Shown here piece after piece: positions 1 to 10,079 of a stretch of 64,000 bases of DNA. Numbering within the stretch: position 1 is the first letter of the stretch; the number at the start of each line of letters is the position of its first letter. Made by a program: the position numbers and the translations under genes. The notes beneath the pieces were generated by a model. That model searched no databases, was not told the DNA's origin, and was given only the letters and a program-made list of their open reading frames with translations. The stretch covers positions 26,394 to 90,393 of the forward strand of contig NZ_NFKT01000020.1 in NCBI RefSeq assembly GCF_002160525.1, written 5' to 3'. Origin of the DNA: Lachnoclostridium sp. An169. Lineage in GTDB: Bacteria; Bacillota; Clostridia; Lachnospirales; Lachnospiraceae.

Positions 1-325
1 TGCCTGAGCGGTCCTGCTCCGGTTTGCTTGTATACATGGGGCGCATGGCCTCTTCCACATCCCGGATACCACAGCCCCGGTCGCTGACTTCCACGTACAG
101 CACGTTGTCCTCGATCCGGCAGCGGATGCACACTTTCTCCGTCTCACTGTCATACCCGTGGATAATGGCATTTGTCACCGCTTCCGAGACCGCGGTCTTG
201 ACATCCGCCACCTCTTCCACCGTTGGGTTTAACTGTGTCATAAAGGACGCCACCGCCACCCTGGCAAATCCCTCGTTTGCCGACCTGCTGTCAAATCTGA
301 TCTCCATTTCATTGGTATTTTTCAT
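1..325 (-). CDS. spoIIAB: Anti-sigma F factor SpoIIAB (partial, C-terminus outside window)
   Basis: Serine kinase and anti-sigma factor that holds sigma-F inactive in the predivisional cell and phosphorylates SpoIIAA. The visible N-terminal 108 codons begin MKNTNEMEIRFDSRS and contain the GHKL ATPase N-box (SEAVTNAIIHGYD) and the G1-type DRGCGI motif, both diagnostic of the SpoIIAB/RsbW family. The ATG at 323-325 overlaps the TGA of the preceding spoIIAA (ATGA), so translation is probably coupled. The gene runs off the left edge; sigF would be expected next but is not visible. Confidence 0.93.
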   Translation of the reverse strand, partial: MKNTNEMEIRFDSRSANEGFARVAVASFMTQLNPTVEEVADVKTAVSEAVTNAIIHGYDSETEKVCIRCRIEDNVLYVEVSDRGCGIRDVEEAMRPMYTSKPEQDRSG

Positions 326-636
326 GGCTTCTCCTCCTCATATATCTGCATGATTTTTGCGGCTCCCGAGAGAGTAAGGATCTTGCGGATCCTCTCGTTT
401 GCGTGAACTGCCCAGACCTCTCCCCCGATCAGACAGATTGTCTTATACCTTCCCATTATTACCCCTATTCCGGAACTGTCCATAAAATCTGTTTTCTCGA
501 AATCAAAGATCACATACTTGATGTGATTCCGGTCGATCACCGCGTCCGCCTCCTTCTTCATCTCTTCTGCGTTGTGATGATCCACCTCTTTCGGCAGATA
601 GATCGTCAGACAGTTCTCCTGCACCTGATATTTCAT
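322..636 (-). CDS. spoIIAA: Anti-sigma F factor antagonist SpoIIAA (STAS domain)
   Basis: STAS-domain antagonist which, when dephosphorylated, frees sigma-F from SpoIIAB in the forespore. The 104-residue product starts MKYQVQENCLTIYLPKEVDH and carries the phosphorylatable serine in FMDSSGIGVIMGR, the hallmark of the family. I place the start at 636 because the ATG follows a strong GAGGAGGAG ribosome site; a longer frame to 750 has no family similarity upstream of it. It is the first gene of a spoIIAA-spoIIAB pair with a 4-bp overlap. A sigma-H promoter would be expected upstream but I could not identify one with confidence. Confidence 0.93.
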   Translation of the reverse strand: MKYQVQENCLTIYLPKEVDHHNAEEMKKEADAVIDRNHIKYVIFDFEKTDFMDSSGIGVIMGRYKTICLIGGEVWAVHANERIRKILTLSGAAKIMQIYEEEKP

Positions 637-750
637 GTTACTCCTCCTCACTTTCCGAATCCGGTCCTTCGCCCCTGCTGCGCCGTTCGCTGCCCGTTGC
701 CCGGCAGATATCCGCTCATGCAGGCATGGCGGCTGCCGGGCATATCGCAC

Positions 751-785
751 AAAAAAAGAAGGACATGTTCTTCACACATCCTTCT
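751..785 (-). terminator. Intrinsic terminator of the valS-to-TPR operon
   Basis: On the minus strand a 12-bp stem (AGAAGGATGTGT / ACATGTCCTTCT, two G-U pairs) with a 5-nt loop is followed by seven T residues. It lies about 54 bp past the stop codon of the TPR gene and separates that operon from spoIIAA. Confidence 0.88.
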
Positions 786-838
786 CATTCGTATCTGCAC
801 ACCGGACCGCGGTGTCTTATTCTTCTGTATCTTCCGGA

Positions 839-2227
839 TTATTCCGCAGCGCCGCCGGTGTCCGCACCGTCACCGGTTCCTGTGTCAGTTCCCGCACCGG
901 CTGCCGCCGACTGGGCGATCGTATCCAGATTGGTCTGTGCCTCCGCCGCATATTCGGAATCTCCGTACTCGCTGACTACACGCTGGAAATATGTGGTGGC
1001 ATTTTCTGTGTCCCCGTTTCCGAGATATGCCTGTGCCAGGCGGAACAGTGCCTCTCCGCCGTTATATGTGGAATCCATCTGCACCACTTTTGCCAGGTAG
1101 GTAACCGCGTCCGCATAATTCTGCGCATCCAGCGCATTGGTTCCGCTGCGGAAGTTGGTACGGCACGCATTGGGATAAATATCCGATGCAAGCTCATCAT
1201 AGAGCGCCTGCCCCTCTGCCCCCAGACTGTCCCTGGTAATGGTGAGAAGCGTATCCGCCAGAGTCGCATCCGAGTACTCTCCGGAACGGTTCTGATCCGA
1301 CACAGTCAGCAGGCTCTCGTAACTGGCTGATGTGGCTTGCGCCTTTGCAGTCGCCGCGGCAGCGTCATCTCCTGCGGCACGGTACTCGTCCAGCGTCCTC
1401 GTCTGGGCGCTGATCTGCGCCTGAAGGGCGTCAATCTGTTCGCTGTATTCCCGCATCTGGCTGTTCATCCGGTCAGACTGGGACTGGTGAACGGCAGGAG
1501 CCACAAGGAACCATATGATCGCCGCCCCGATGGCAGCCCCGATGAAAATGTTTGCCACTGCCAGGTGTCCCGCCATCTCCCGGATAGCGGAATGTTTCGG
1601 CTGAATGATGGTCTCATTGCCAAGGCTGTACTCCACGGCGTCCTCTTTCTTTTTCTTCTCCACCTTTCTGCCCCGTCCGCCTCTCTGGCGAGTCAGCTCG
1701 TGGAGGTAGCGCAGTGTCGTCTCATTTGCGGTATCCAGTTTTCTCGCAGTGCGCAGCACCTGCCTCGCACGGGAGTACTGCTCCGTATGCAGGTACAGAA
1801 GCGCCAGGAGCTGCTGTGCTTTCAGCAGGGTCGGGTGGGTCATAACCACCTTCTTCAGCTGGATGATCGCCAGGTCCTCCCCGTGCTGCCTGCAGTAGCC
1901 CAGGCACTGGTTATATTTCTTGATCGCCTGGTTCATGGTCTCCAGCTCATTAGCCGAAGACTGCACCGTGCGGATATAGTAATCCGCAATGTTGTCCCTG
2001 GGGCGGAGATTCTTGCTTATGATCCACTCCACCAGGGCCTCGGGCACTTCCCCGATTCCGTAGTATACAAGTCCCAGAAGATTTCTCGCCGCAATATTCT
2101 CCCTGTTATACTGCAGGCTGTGCCGCAGAGATACGATCGCCCCCGACATATCGCGTATCTGCGCCTTTCTCAGTCCATCATTGTACCAGTAGTTGGACTG
2201 GTACACGATTTTCTTCGCATAATCCAT
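839..2227 (-). CDS. Membrane-anchored tetratricopeptide-repeat protein
   Basis: A 462-residue protein with helical TPR-like repeats in the N-terminal cytoplasmic half (about 15-175), a lysine-rich linker (KVEKKKKE), one transmembrane segment near 220-245 (IFIGAAIGAAIIWFLVAPAV), then a coiled-coil-like stretch and a second TPR block at about 350-440 ending in an acidic, Gly/Asp-rich tail. No catalytic motif is visible; the architecture suggests a scaffold bridging cytoplasm and envelope. It is the last gene of the operon valS, LtaS-family enzyme, folC, small ORF, TPR, and is followed by a clear terminator. Function unknown. Confidence 0.8.
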   Translation of the reverse strand: MDYAKKIVYQSNYWYNDGLRKAQIRDMSGAIVSLRHSLQYNRENIAARNLLGLVYYGIGEVPEALVEWIISKNLRPRDNIADYYIRTVQSSANELETMNQAIKKYNQCLGYCRQHGEDLAIIQLKKVVMTHPTLLKAQQLLALLYLHTEQYSRARQVLRTARKLDTANETTLRYLHELTRQRGGRGRKVEKKKKEDAVEYSLGNETIIQPKHSAIREMAGHLAVANIFIGAAIGAAIIWFLVAPAVHQSQSDRMNSQMREYSEQIDALQAQISAQTRTLDEYRAAGDDAAAATAKAQATSASYESLLTVSDQNRSGEYSDATLADTLLTITRDSLGAEGQALYDELASDIYPNACRTNFRSGTNALDAQNYADAVTYLAKVVQMDSTYNGGEALFRLAQAYLGNGDTENATTYFQRVVSEYGDSEYAAEAQTNLDTIAQSAAAGAGTDTGTGDGADTGGAAE

Positions 2228-2265
2228 TTATACTCACCATTATCTTTCTAACTTCATCCGACGCG

Positions 2266-2403
2266 TTATTTCTGCTTCTTCTCCATAACTTCCCGGATCA
2301 GATCCGTCATATCCGACAGATCTTCCTGGTAAACTGCATCTTCAATCTCCTCCACCTCAAGGCTCGGTTTGAATTTTTTCAGTTCTTCTTCGTAATTCAG
2401 CAT
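2266..2403 (-). CDS. Small conserved-looking protein of 45 residues between folC and the TPR gene
   Basis: Starts MLNYEEELKKFKPSLEVEEI and ends MEKKQK, highly charged, probably one or two amphipathic helices. The ATG at 2403 directly abuts the folC stop codon (TAGATG) and is preceded by GGAGGATG inside the end of folC, so it is very likely translated by coupling. The next gene (TPR protein) starts 38 bp later. I do not recognise a named family; it may be an accessory or adaptor of the downstream TPR membrane protein. Confidence 0.7.
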   Translation of the reverse strand: MLNYEEELKKFKPSLEVEEIEDAVYQEDLSDMTDLIREVMEKKQK

Positions 2404-3690
2404 CTATGCATCCTCCCGGATCAGTTCCTTAATCATCCCTGTCAGGTACAGCGATCCCAGACACCACACCCGGCGCCCGTTCCGGTTCTGCCGCGCATAT
2501 CCGAGCGCTTCCGGCAGATCGGTAATCACCATGACAGGCTTGTCCGTATGTTCCCTGAATATCCTGCCCAGCTCTTCCGCATCCGCAGCCCGTCCGTCCC
2601 GGATCCGCGTGACAATATAGAGATCCGCATCCATCCGGCTGCAGAGACAGGATATCATCTTCCTGTAATCTTTATCCTTCACCGCAGAAAAGAGAACGAT
2701 ATTCCCTCTTCCGTCTTTGGGGACACTCTCCACAAACGCCTCCACAGCGCTGATATTGTGCGCCCCGTCAATGTAAATATCCGGCAGGATCTCTTCCATC
2801 CTGCCCTCCCACTTCACTTCTGCAAGAGCCTCTCTCCACCGGTCCCGGTGTCCCTCATCCCCGAAAAGATAACGCATGGTCTCCATGGCAAGCATGGCGT
2901 TCCCCGGCTGGCAGAGTGCTATATTGTTCAGTGTCCACGTGGTATTTCCATAATAAGCATTTGCACAGGAAAATGCAATACGTTTATTCTCAATTCCGAG
3001 AATTTCGTACGCGTCTTTCCCGATTTTTTTACAGAAACTGTGCCGCGCGGCAGCCGTCTTTTCGATAACGCTGTCGCTTTCCGGGCAGGTTTCCGCGAAA
3101 AAGACGGGCACTCCTTCCCGGATGATCCCCGCCTTCTCCCCGGCGATTTCTGCCAGTGTATTTCCCAGATACTGCATATGGTCCATGCCGATGGATGTAA
3201 TCACGCAGGCTTCGGGCCGATCCACTGCAGTGGTGGCATCCATCCTTCCCCCCAGTCCCGTTTCCAGGACGGCATATTCCACGCCCTCCCGGGCGAAAAC
3301 AGTCATTGCCATGCCGAAAAGGAACTCGAAAAACGTAGGATGTGAAAGTCCTTTCTCCTCCATCCGCTTCACCTGTGCATAAGTATCCCCAAAGGCTTCA
3401 CAGAACAGATCGTCGCTGACGGGTATCCCGTCAACGGCGATCCGCTCATTGATCTTCACAAGATGGGGCGATGTAAAACGCCCGGTTTTCTTTCCTTCGG
3501 CGCGCAGCATGGCGTCCAGGTAAGCGCACACGGACCCTTTTCCGTTTGTTCCCGCCACATGGAGCACTCTGCATTTTTCCTGGGGATTTCCCAGATATTC
3601 CAGGAATGTCCTGGTATGCTGCGCGTCATTTTTTTTCGTAAATCTGGGAATGTCCAGAATGTATTTTACCGCCTCATCATAAGTCATCAT
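2404..3690 (-). CDS. folC: Bifunctional folylpolyglutamate synthase / dihydrofolate synthase FolC
   Basis: Mur-ligase-like enzyme adding glutamate to dihydropteroate and to folates in the cytoplasm. The 428-residue product has the ATP loop HVAGTNGKGS (residues 45-53), the family motif LETGLGGRMDAT (142-153) and the metal/phosphate segment ITSIGMDH followed by EIAGEKAGII (181-190). Length is normal for FolC. Its ATG overlaps the stop of the upstream LtaS-family gene by 4 bp (ATGA), and its stop abuts the 45-residue gene, so it is the middle of a tightly coupled operon. Confidence 0.95.
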   Translation of the reverse strand: MMTYDEAVKYILDIPRFTKKNDAQHTRTFLEYLGNPQEKCRVLHVAGTNGKGSVCAYLDAMLRAEGKKTGRFTSPHLVKINERIAVDGIPVSDDLFCEAFGDTYAQVKRMEEKGLSHPTFFEFLFGMAMTVFAREGVEYAVLETGLGGRMDATTAVDRPEACVITSIGMDHMQYLGNTLAEIAGEKAGIIREGVPVFFAETCPESDSVIEKTAAARHSFCKKIGKDAYEILGIENKRIAFSCANAYYGNTTWTLNNIALCQPGNAMLAMETMRYLFGDEGHRDRWREALAEVKWEGRMEEILPDIYIDGAHNISAVEAFVESVPKDGRGNIVLFSAVKDKDYRKMISCLCSRMDADLYIVTRIRDGRAADAEELGRIFREHTDKPVMVITDLPEALGYARQNRNGRRVWCLGSLYLTGMIKELIREDA

Positions 3691-5900
3691 TGTTCATCCT
3701 CATCTCCGCTGACGAAAGCCTGACGTCCGTTCTCCACGGTGCTGTCATCCGGCATCTCCGTCAGGGTTCCGTTTGTATACTGGTACGTCTTCGACGTGCG
3801 GAAGATGGTATTGCTGGATCCCACCTGGGCAACCATTACCGTATCGCCATCGCTGATCTGGGAATCTGCCAGGTCAAGCCGGGTATTGTTCAGGAATTTC
3901 GTACTCTGTTTTTCCCCATTGATGTAGACTTTGCTCTGCTTGGTAAAGTTGGCGCCGTAGATGCTGTATGTCCCGTCGAGCTGTGTCACAAGCTCCGTGA
4001 TCCCGGCATCTTTCACACCCATGACCATATGTCCCTCGGTAATCGGCTCGCCGCTCTCTTTATAGACATACTGATCGCCGTACATGATGTCGTACTGCAG
4101 AAGCTCCAGGTCTGCCAGGTAATTCTTGGTCTGCTTTCTCTGCTGGTGGTAGTTGAACACCGTACCGGAATGGATATCCAGACGGTCAAACACCTCCGCC
4201 ATGATCTGGTATGCGGCGATGTTTTCATCGATTTTCTCCAGCCCGATATTGTCCCAGATCACATAGTTTGTATTGTAGAGATAACGGCTCTTTAAGTCCT
4301 TCGCCTCCAGATTCATGGTGGGGAGATGGTCTCCGTAGAACACGATCACGGAAGGTTCGTTTCTGGACTCCACGGCCTCAATGAGCTGTCCCACGAACTT
4401 ATCCATCTCATGCACCTGGTTCACATAGTATTCCCAGGAGTTTCTCGCTCCCTCATCCTCCACTCCGGTGACAATGATCTCCGGATCTTCCAGAACCGGC
4501 TCCGTGGGATACTCGCCGTGTCCCTGCACGCTGATGGTAAAGACGAAATCCTGTCCCTCGGTGGTGTCCATGGACTCCATAATATTGGGCACGAGAATGT
4601 CATCCGTCGCCCATCCCTCCGGGGTCGTCTGCAGGATATTCATAAACTCCTTGCTTGTGTAGTGGTCAAAGCCCATATTGTTGAACACCTGGGCACGGCT
4701 GTAGAAATTGCCGCCATTGTTGTGGAGGGCTTCCGCACCGTACCCGAGACTGGTCAGGGCCGTTGCCGCGCTCTCCAGGGTATTCGTCTTCACATAAGTC
4801 TTATACGGGTACTCACCGGGACCGAAGTAGCGCATGCTCATGCCGGTGAGAACTTCAAACTCCGTGTTTGCCGTTCCCGCACCTACGGACGGCACCTTGA
4901 AATATCCGGCGGAATACTCGGCGAAGAGTTTTCTCAGATTCGGGATCGGATCCTCGGAAAACCGCAGCCACTCCACCTCCGTGGGGTCAAAGAAGGACTC
5001 CAGCTGCACGAACATGATATTCGGCAGCTCATCCGCCGACCGCCCGGTCTCATTTTTCGTAATCTCCCCGTTATTGCTGATTGCGTCCATAGTCTCCTCG
5101 CTGTAGTCCGCCGGCTCGTTGATTCCGGTGTTGAAAAGACTTGCGGAAAAGCAGTAAGGGAATCCGTAATCTTCATAGGCAAAGGCGATATTTCCGAAAT
5201 AGTTGGAGATCACACGCTTGTCAATCGCCACATTGGTCAGCACAAGACAAAGGGCAAAGGAGGCAACAGCACCGATCAGTGCAACAATCCGGTGCATCCG
5301 TCCCCGGTACTGCCCGCCTCTTCTCCACATGGAGACAACCCAGAGGATCACCGCCACGATACCGATGATCAGCAGGACCAGCTCTACCGGTGTAAAATAA
5401 TTTCCTGTCAGCTCAAGGGCGTCGGAGAGGACTTTCAGGTCCTGGGCGTTAAAGGGCGTAACCCTCTTGAACAGAAGGTAGCCGTTGCACGCGCCCAGAA
5501 AAAGCCAGAACACACTCAGCAGTATACGGGCGAACACCCGCCGCCGCACCAGGTACACAAGCATAAAGGTCGCAAAAATCAGAAATGCATTGTATAAAAA
5601 TACCAGCGGCGTCTCCACCATGTAATCCCACGCCGCAAACAGAGAGTGGCGGGAGATCACCTCTATGAAAAAGTTGATAATGCAGGAAAGAACTAACTGC
5701 AGCGGCAGGGAAAATATATTCATCCACGCGTAGACCGGCTGCATTTTTTTTGCAAAGGGGCTGTTTCTGCGCGCCTCCAGGATGCGCTGCCGCCTCTCTT
5801 TCCTCTCCCGGAACCAGATCCGGATATCCGATGGTTTCAGGTTTCTGACCTTGAAAAAGAATCCTTTTATGTCAGGCTTTTTTATGTGAATGCGCTTCAT
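3687..5900 (-). CDS. LTA synthase family sulfatase-fold enzyme
   Basis: Membrane alkaline-phosphatase-superfamily enzyme, related to lipoteichoic acid synthase and phosphoglycerol transferases. The 737-residue product has about five transmembrane helices between residues 60 and 225, then an extracellular catalytic domain: metal ligand region FVQLESFFDP (297-306), nucleophile Thr at about 343 in AGTANTEFEV, HGEYP (461-465) and YGDHLPT (522-528). After the catalytic domain, residues 640-715 look like an immunoglobulin/TIG-type fold (GTYSIYGANF, VYINGEKQ), an addition not found in minimal LtaS. It starts 58 bp after valS and overlaps folC by 4 bp. Substrate (glycerol phosphate or another headgroup) cannot be read from sequence. 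Confidence 0.9.
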   Translation of the reverse strand: MKRIHIKKPDIKGFFFKVRNLKPSDIRIWFRERKERRQRILEARRNSPFAKKMQPVYAWMNIFSLPLQLVLSCIINFFIEVISRHSLFAAWDYMVETPLVFLYNAFLIFATFMLVYLVRRRVFARILLSVFWLFLGACNGYLLFKRVTPFNAQDLKVLSDALELTGNYFTPVELVLLIIGIVAVILWVVSMWRRGGQYRGRMHRIVALIGAVASFALCLVLTNVAIDKRVISNYFGNIAFAYEDYGFPYCFSASLFNTGINEPADYSEETMDAISNNGEITKNETGRSADELPNIMFVQLESFFDPTEVEWLRFSEDPIPNLRKLFAEYSAGYFKVPSVGAGTANTEFEVLTGMSMRYFGPGEYPYKTYVKTNTLESAATALTSLGYGAEALHNNGGNFYSRAQVFNNMGFDHYTSKEFMNILQTTPEGWATDDILVPNIMESMDTTEGQDFVFTISVQGHGEYPTEPVLEDPEIIVTGVEDEGARNSWEYYVNQVHEMDKFVGQLIEAVESRNEPSVIVFYGDHLPTMNLEAKDLKSRYLYNTNYVIWDNIGLEKIDENIAAYQIMAEVFDRLDIHSGTVFNYHQQRKQTKNYLADLELLQYDIMYGDQYVYKESGEPITEGHMVMGVKDAGITELVTQLDGTYSIYGANFTKQSKVYINGEKQSTKFLNNTRLDLADSQISDGDTVMVAQVGSSNTIFRTSKTYQYTNGTLTEMPDDSTVENGRQAFVSGDEDEQ

Positions 5901-5958
5901 CTGTGACCTCTTTTCTATCTTGCTTTTTTACACAGACACGCCGGGCGCCGGCGGGCTG

Positions 5959-8610
5959 CTATTTTGCAAGCCCTGCCATACGCTCTTTCACCTGGGCGAG
6001 CATCTGTGTATATTTTTCCAGTTTCTCACGTTCCTCCTGTACTTTCGCTTCAGGAGCCTTGCTGACAAACTTTTCGTTTGCGAGCATTCCCTGCGCCCTC
6101 TTTATCTCTTTGCCAAGTCTCTCTTCTTCCTTCTTCAGTCTCTCAAGTTCCTGTTCGAAGTCCACCAGGTCCTCCAGCGGCAGATATACGACTGCATCCG
6201 GCACTACGACGGATACCGCGTTGTCCGCCACGCCTTCTTTCGTCTCCTCGATAATGATATCGGAGGCCATCATCAGCGGTTTTACGGACTCTGTCATCTC
6301 TCCGATTCCCGCACAGAGCTCTTTGTCCTGGCAGATCACATATACTTTTGTCTTTCTGCTGTTCGGAACATCCATCTCCGAACGGGTATTCCGGATTCCT
6401 CTTGTAATAGCCTTGATGTGCTCCATCACATTTTCATCTGCCGGGAAGTTCCATGCTTCCTTATATTCCGGCCAGCTGGACATCATCAGCGACTCTTCTT
6501 CCGGTACAAGCGCGCTGTAGATCTCCTCCGTGATAAACGGCATAAACGGATGAAGCAGTTTTAACGCCTGTCCGAGCACCGTCTTGAGCACCCAGAGCAC
6601 GCAGTTGTAAGCAGCCGGGTCTTCCTCTGCGTGGTAGATCCTGTATTTTGCCAGCTCCACATACCAGTCGCAGAACTCATCCCAGATGAAGTCATAGACT
6701 TTCTGCACGGCAATACCCAGCTCGAATTTGTCCATGTTCTCCGTCACGTCTTTCGCCAGTGTGTTTACCGCCGAGAGGATCCAGCGGTCCGCCGGTGTGA
6801 ACAGTGCGCTGTCCGGCTCTGTGACGCCTTCCTCTTTCATGTTCATCAGGATAAACCGGGAAGCGTTCCATACCTTGTTGGCAAAGTTCCGGCTTGCCTC
6901 CACTCTCTCGTTGTAGAAACGCATGTCATTTCCCGGTGCATTTCCTGTCACAAGAGTAAGCCTCAATGCATCTGCGCCGTACTTGTCGATGATCTCCAGC
7001 GGATCGATTCCGTTTCCTAAGGACTTGCTCATCTTGCGTCCCTGGGAATCCCGCACAAGGCCGTGGATCAGCACTGTGTGGAACGGTGATTTTCCCGTGT
7101 GCTCATATCCCGAGAACACCATACGGATAACCCAGAAGAAAATGATATCGTATCCGGTTACCAGCACGTCTGTGGGATAGAAATAGTCATAATCCTCCGT
7201 GTGTTCCGGCCAGCCCAGTGTGGAGAAGGGCCAAAGCGCCGAGGAGAACCATGTATCCAGGGTATCCTCATCCTGTGTCAGATGGGTACAGCCGCACTTC
7301 GGGCACTTCTCCGGCATTCCCTTTGAAACCACGATCTCGCCGCACTCATCGCAGTAGTACGCCGGAATCCTGTGTCCCCACCAGATCTGGCGGGAAATAC
7401 ACCAGTCACGGATATTTTCAAGCCAGTTCAGATATATCTTGTTAAACCGCTCGGGAACAAACTTCAGCTCCCCTTTCTCAAGTGCCGCGATTGCCGGTTT
7501 TGCCAGCTCGTCCATGCGCACGAACCACTGCTGTTTTACCAGCGGCTCCACCGTTGTGCCGCAGCGGTCATGGGTTCCCACTGCATGGGTGTGGGGAACA
7601 ACCTTTACCAGATACCCCTGCTCATCCAGGTCTTTCACAATCGCCGCTCTCGCCTCATAGCGGTCCATTCCCGCATATTTTCCGCCGTTCTCATTGATGG
7701 TGGCGTCGTCATTCATGATGTTGATCTCTTCCAGGTTGTGGCGCTTTCCTACCTCGAAATCATTCGGGTCATGGGCCGGCGTGATCTTCACGGCTCCGGT
7801 TCCGAACTCCTTGTCAACATAATAGTCTGCCACAACCGGAATTTCCCGGTTTACAAGAGGCAGGATCACATGCTTTCCGATCAGGTCTTTGTACCTCTCA
7901 TCGTCCGGGTGCACTGCGATGGCGGTATCACCCAGCATAGTCTCCGGCCGGGTGGTAGCGATCTCAAGGAACCGGCCTTCCTCGCCCACAATGGGGTATT
8001 TGATATGCCAGAAATGTCCTTCCTGATCCTCGTGTATAACCTCGGCGTCGGAAAGGGACGTCTTACATTTCGGGCACCAGTTGATGATCCGGGATCCTTT
8101 GTAAATGTATCCCTTCTTATATAAATTGATGAATACTTCTTCTACCGCTTTGGAACATCCCTCGTCCATGGTGAAACGCTCTCTGTCCCAGTCGCAGGAG
8201 ATTCCCAGTTTCTTCAGCTGGTTCTCAATGGTTCCCGCGTACTCTTCCTTCCACTGCCATGTTCTCTTTAAGAAGCCTTCACGCCCCAGTTCTTTCTTGT
8301 CAATGCCCTCTTCCTTAAGCTGGTTCGTCACCTTGACTTCCGTGGAAATGGCCGCATGGTCCGTTCCCGGAATCCACAGGGCATTGTACCCTTCCATTCT
8401 CTTGTAGCGGATCAGAATATCCTGCAGGGTATTGTCAAGCGCGTGACCCATATGCAGCTTTCCCGTGATATTCGGAGGCGGCATCACCGTGGTAAACGGC
8501 TTTCTGCTCCGGTCCACCTCGGCGTGGAAATATTTGTTTTTGCACCACTTGTCATACAGTTTTTCCTCGATTTTCTTGGGATCGTAGGTCTTTTCCAGTT
8601 CTCTGCTCAT
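5959..8610 (-). CDS. valS: Valyl-tRNA synthetase
   Basis: Class I aminoacyl-tRNA synthetase charging tRNA-Val, about 883 residues as expected. Visible signatures: the HIGH-type motif [13 protein letters not shown], the editing-domain region with [17 protein letters not shown], the [14 protein letters not shown] segment, zinc-binding-like cysteines in CDECGEI...CPKCGC, the KMSKS motif [10 protein letters not shown], and a C-terminal coiled-coil arm. I chose the ATG at 8610 ([13 protein letters not shown]) because it follows AAGGAGAG and the upstream extension lies in the T-box leader. It heads the operon leading to the LtaS-family gene, folC and the TPR gene. Confidence 0.97.
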   Translation of the reverse strand: MSRELEKTYDPKKIEEKLYDKWCKNKYFHAEVDRSRKPFTTVMPPPNITGKLHMGHALDNTLQDILIRYKRMEGYNALWIPGTDHAAISTEVKVTNQLKEEGIDKKELGREGFLKRTWQWKEEYAGTIENQLKKLGISCDWDRERFTMDEGCSKAVEEVFINLYKKGYIYKGSRIINWCPKCKTSLSDAEVIHEDQEGHFWHIKYPIVGEEGRFLEIATTRPETMLGDTAIAVHPDDERYKDLIGKHVILPLVNREIPVVADYYVDKEFGTGAVKITPAHDPNDFEVGKRHNLEEINIMNDDATINENGGKYAGMDRYEARAAIVKDLDEQGYLVKVVPHTHAVGTHDRCGTTVEPLVKQQWFVRMDELAKPAIAALEKGELKFVPERFNKIYLNWLENIRDWCISRQIWWGHRIPAYYCDECGEIVVSKGMPEKCPKCGCTHLTQDEDTLDTWFSSALWPFSTLGWPEHTEDYDYFYPTDVLVTGYDIIFFWVIRMVFSGYEHTGKSPFHTVLIHGLVRDSQGRKMSKSLGNGIDPLEIIDKYGADALRLTLVTGNAPGNDMRFYNERVEASRNFANKVWNASRFILMNMKEEGVTEPDSALFTPADRWILSAVNTLAKDVTENMDKFELGIAVQKVYDFIWDEFCDWYVELAKYRIYHAEEDPAAYNCVLWVLKTVLGQALKLLHPFMPFITEEIYSALVPEEESLMMSSWPEYKEAWNFPADENVMEHIKAITRGIRNTRSEMDVPNSRKTKVYVICQDKELCAGIGEMTESVKPLMMASDIIIEETKEGVADNAVSVVVPDAVVYLPLEDLVDFEQELERLKKEEERLGKEIKRAQGMLANEKFVSKAPEAKVQEEREKLEKYTQMLAQVKERMAGLAK

Positions 8611-8706
8611 AGTTCTCTCCTTGTCTTCCCTCTTACAAAGCTTACATTTACGTGTTCTTGTCCGCGAATTGCTGCTCGTGTTCACCGAATTTTCACTTTT
8701 TTCTGC

Positions 8707-9059
8707 AAAAAGAAAGCCCTTTACAAATGTAAAGGGCGAAAAATTACGCGGTACCACCTTCGTTCATATATGCGCGCCTGCTGTACTGGGCCTGCATATA
8801 CCTCATAGTCCTTTAACGCGGACCACTCCGGGATATCCTATCTACAGTTCTGCAGTCTCCGCGGGCTTACAGGCTTCCGTAAGGCTGCAGCTTCCCGTCT
8901 TTCAGATATCCGGTTCAGAAGCTACCTTCCACCACTCGTTTCCGAAACCGCCTTTCAGCCGGATCACCCGGACGGTTCTCTCTGACGGAGGAAATGGTGT
9001 ACTCCTCTTCCTCAATACCTTTTACAAATGTTTACCAAGTTGTTAACTAATAATTAACT
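8707..9059 (-). promoter_or_regulatory. T-box leader controlling valS
   Basis: The minus strand carries the canonical T-box bulge AAGGTGGTACCGCG (8747-8760), which pairs with the NCCA end of uncharged tRNA, followed by the terminator hairpin GCCCTTTACA...TGTAAAGGGC (8716-8737) and a T-rich tract. Upstream lies a long structured region with an AGTA motif and a stem-I-like helix (9000 down to 8930). Uncharged tRNA-Val is the inferred ligand, from the downstream gene; I did not assign the specifier codon. Confidence 0.93.
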
Positions 9060-9065
9060 ACAAAT

Positions 9066-9094
9066 ACTATAGCCGTCGGATTCCCGTTTGTCAA
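9066..9094 (-). promoter_or_regulatory. Sigma-A promoter of the valS operon
   Basis: Minus strand TTGACA (9089-9094), 17-bp spacer, TATAGT (9066-9071): a perfect -35 and a 5/6 -10. Transcription would start near 9059, immediately before the T-box leader. Confidence 0.9.
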
Positions 9095-9132
9095 GCAGTT
9101 TCGGCGATGCTTAAGCAGATATTTCGCTTTTC

Positions 9133-9903
9133 TTAAGAAATGATATCATCAATCATCCCGACAATATCGTACCCATAATTGTCTGCTGTCGCCCATCCGG
9201 TTCCCGACGGGTTTTCCTGCTGCCCCAGCCACTCCACGTAGGGCGCCGAGCCTTTTTTCACATAGTCATAGCGGTCATCCACACATTCCCCGAGGAGCGG
9301 ATCCGTCGTTGCATATGCTTTCAGATGCTGGATCTGGGCACGGATCCCGGTGCGCACATCCGCATAGGAGTTTCCCGGCACTCCGCCCCCTGTAGTCCCG
9401 AGTCCGGCAAAATTGAACTGCTCGATGGAAGCATCGCCTCCGTACTGAAGGAAACCGGTCTCCTTCATGGTCTGGGCAAAAGCCACCTCCGGGCGTACCC
9501 CCTCCGCAGATGCTTCCTCGTAGTACATCTGACAGAATGTCTCGATGGAATCCGCGCCGCCGGCCCCCAGCTCTTCTGCAGGATATGTATAGCCGGAAGC
9601 GTTGAAATAATCCACCATCTGCTGAACCGTCACCGAACTCTCTCCCATGATCAGGTAGCTTGCTTCCGCGGCCTCTGCGCCCTCCGCCCCATCACTGTTC
9701 TGCGTGTCTGTCTGCCCGTCTCCCGTACTTCCATTTTCCTGTCCGCTGCCGGAATAGCCGGAACTCTGTTCCTGTTCCGCACGCACAGAGCTGCCCCTGC
9801 CGGAAAATACTCCCACCGCCCCGGCAAGCGCCAGCGTCAGGACAAGCAGCACGGCAAGTCCCGCTTCCATATATAATTTCATTCTGTCCTTGTTCCAGTT
9901 CAT
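9133..9903 (-). CDS. Secreted glucosaminidase-domain cell wall hydrolase
   Basis: A 256-residue protein with an N-terminal membrane anchor or signal (AGLAVLLVLTLALAGAVGVF, residues 13-32), a Ser/Gly/Gln-rich low-complexity linker to about residue 80, and a C-terminal glucosaminidase (lysozyme-like, GH73-type) domain. The putative catalytic Glu is in AQTMKETGFLQYGG, followed by NFAGLGTTGGG and YVKKGSAPYVEWLGQQ, typical of the family. It would cleave glucosaminyl bonds of peptidoglycan outside the membrane. It is a single-gene unit on the minus strand, ending just before the valS promoter. Confidence 0.87.
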   Translation of the reverse strand: MNWNKDRMKLYMEAGLAVLLVLTLALAGAVGVFSGRGSSVRAEQEQSSGYSGSGQENGSTGDGQTDTQNSDGAEGAEAAEASYLIMGESSVTVQQMVDYFNASGYTYPAEELGAGGADSIETFCQMYYEEASAEGVRPEVAFAQTMKETGFLQYGGDASIEQFNFAGLGTTGGGVPGNSYADVRTGIRAQIQHLKAYATTDPLLGECVDDRYDYVKKGSAPYVEWLGQQENPSGTGWATADNYGYDIVGMIDDIIS

Positions 9904-10079
9904 ATATGCTCCCTGTCTTTTTTCGTTTTTTGGCGGACTGCCGCTGTGTATCCGTCAGTTGTACGGATGTTACGGCGGGGCGCTCCGCTCATATGACAAT
10001 ATATTACTATACAAGGGAAAAATATTCAAATAAGGAAATTTTTCCTGTCTCAGATATCAGGCACAAAAGACAGAGAGAA

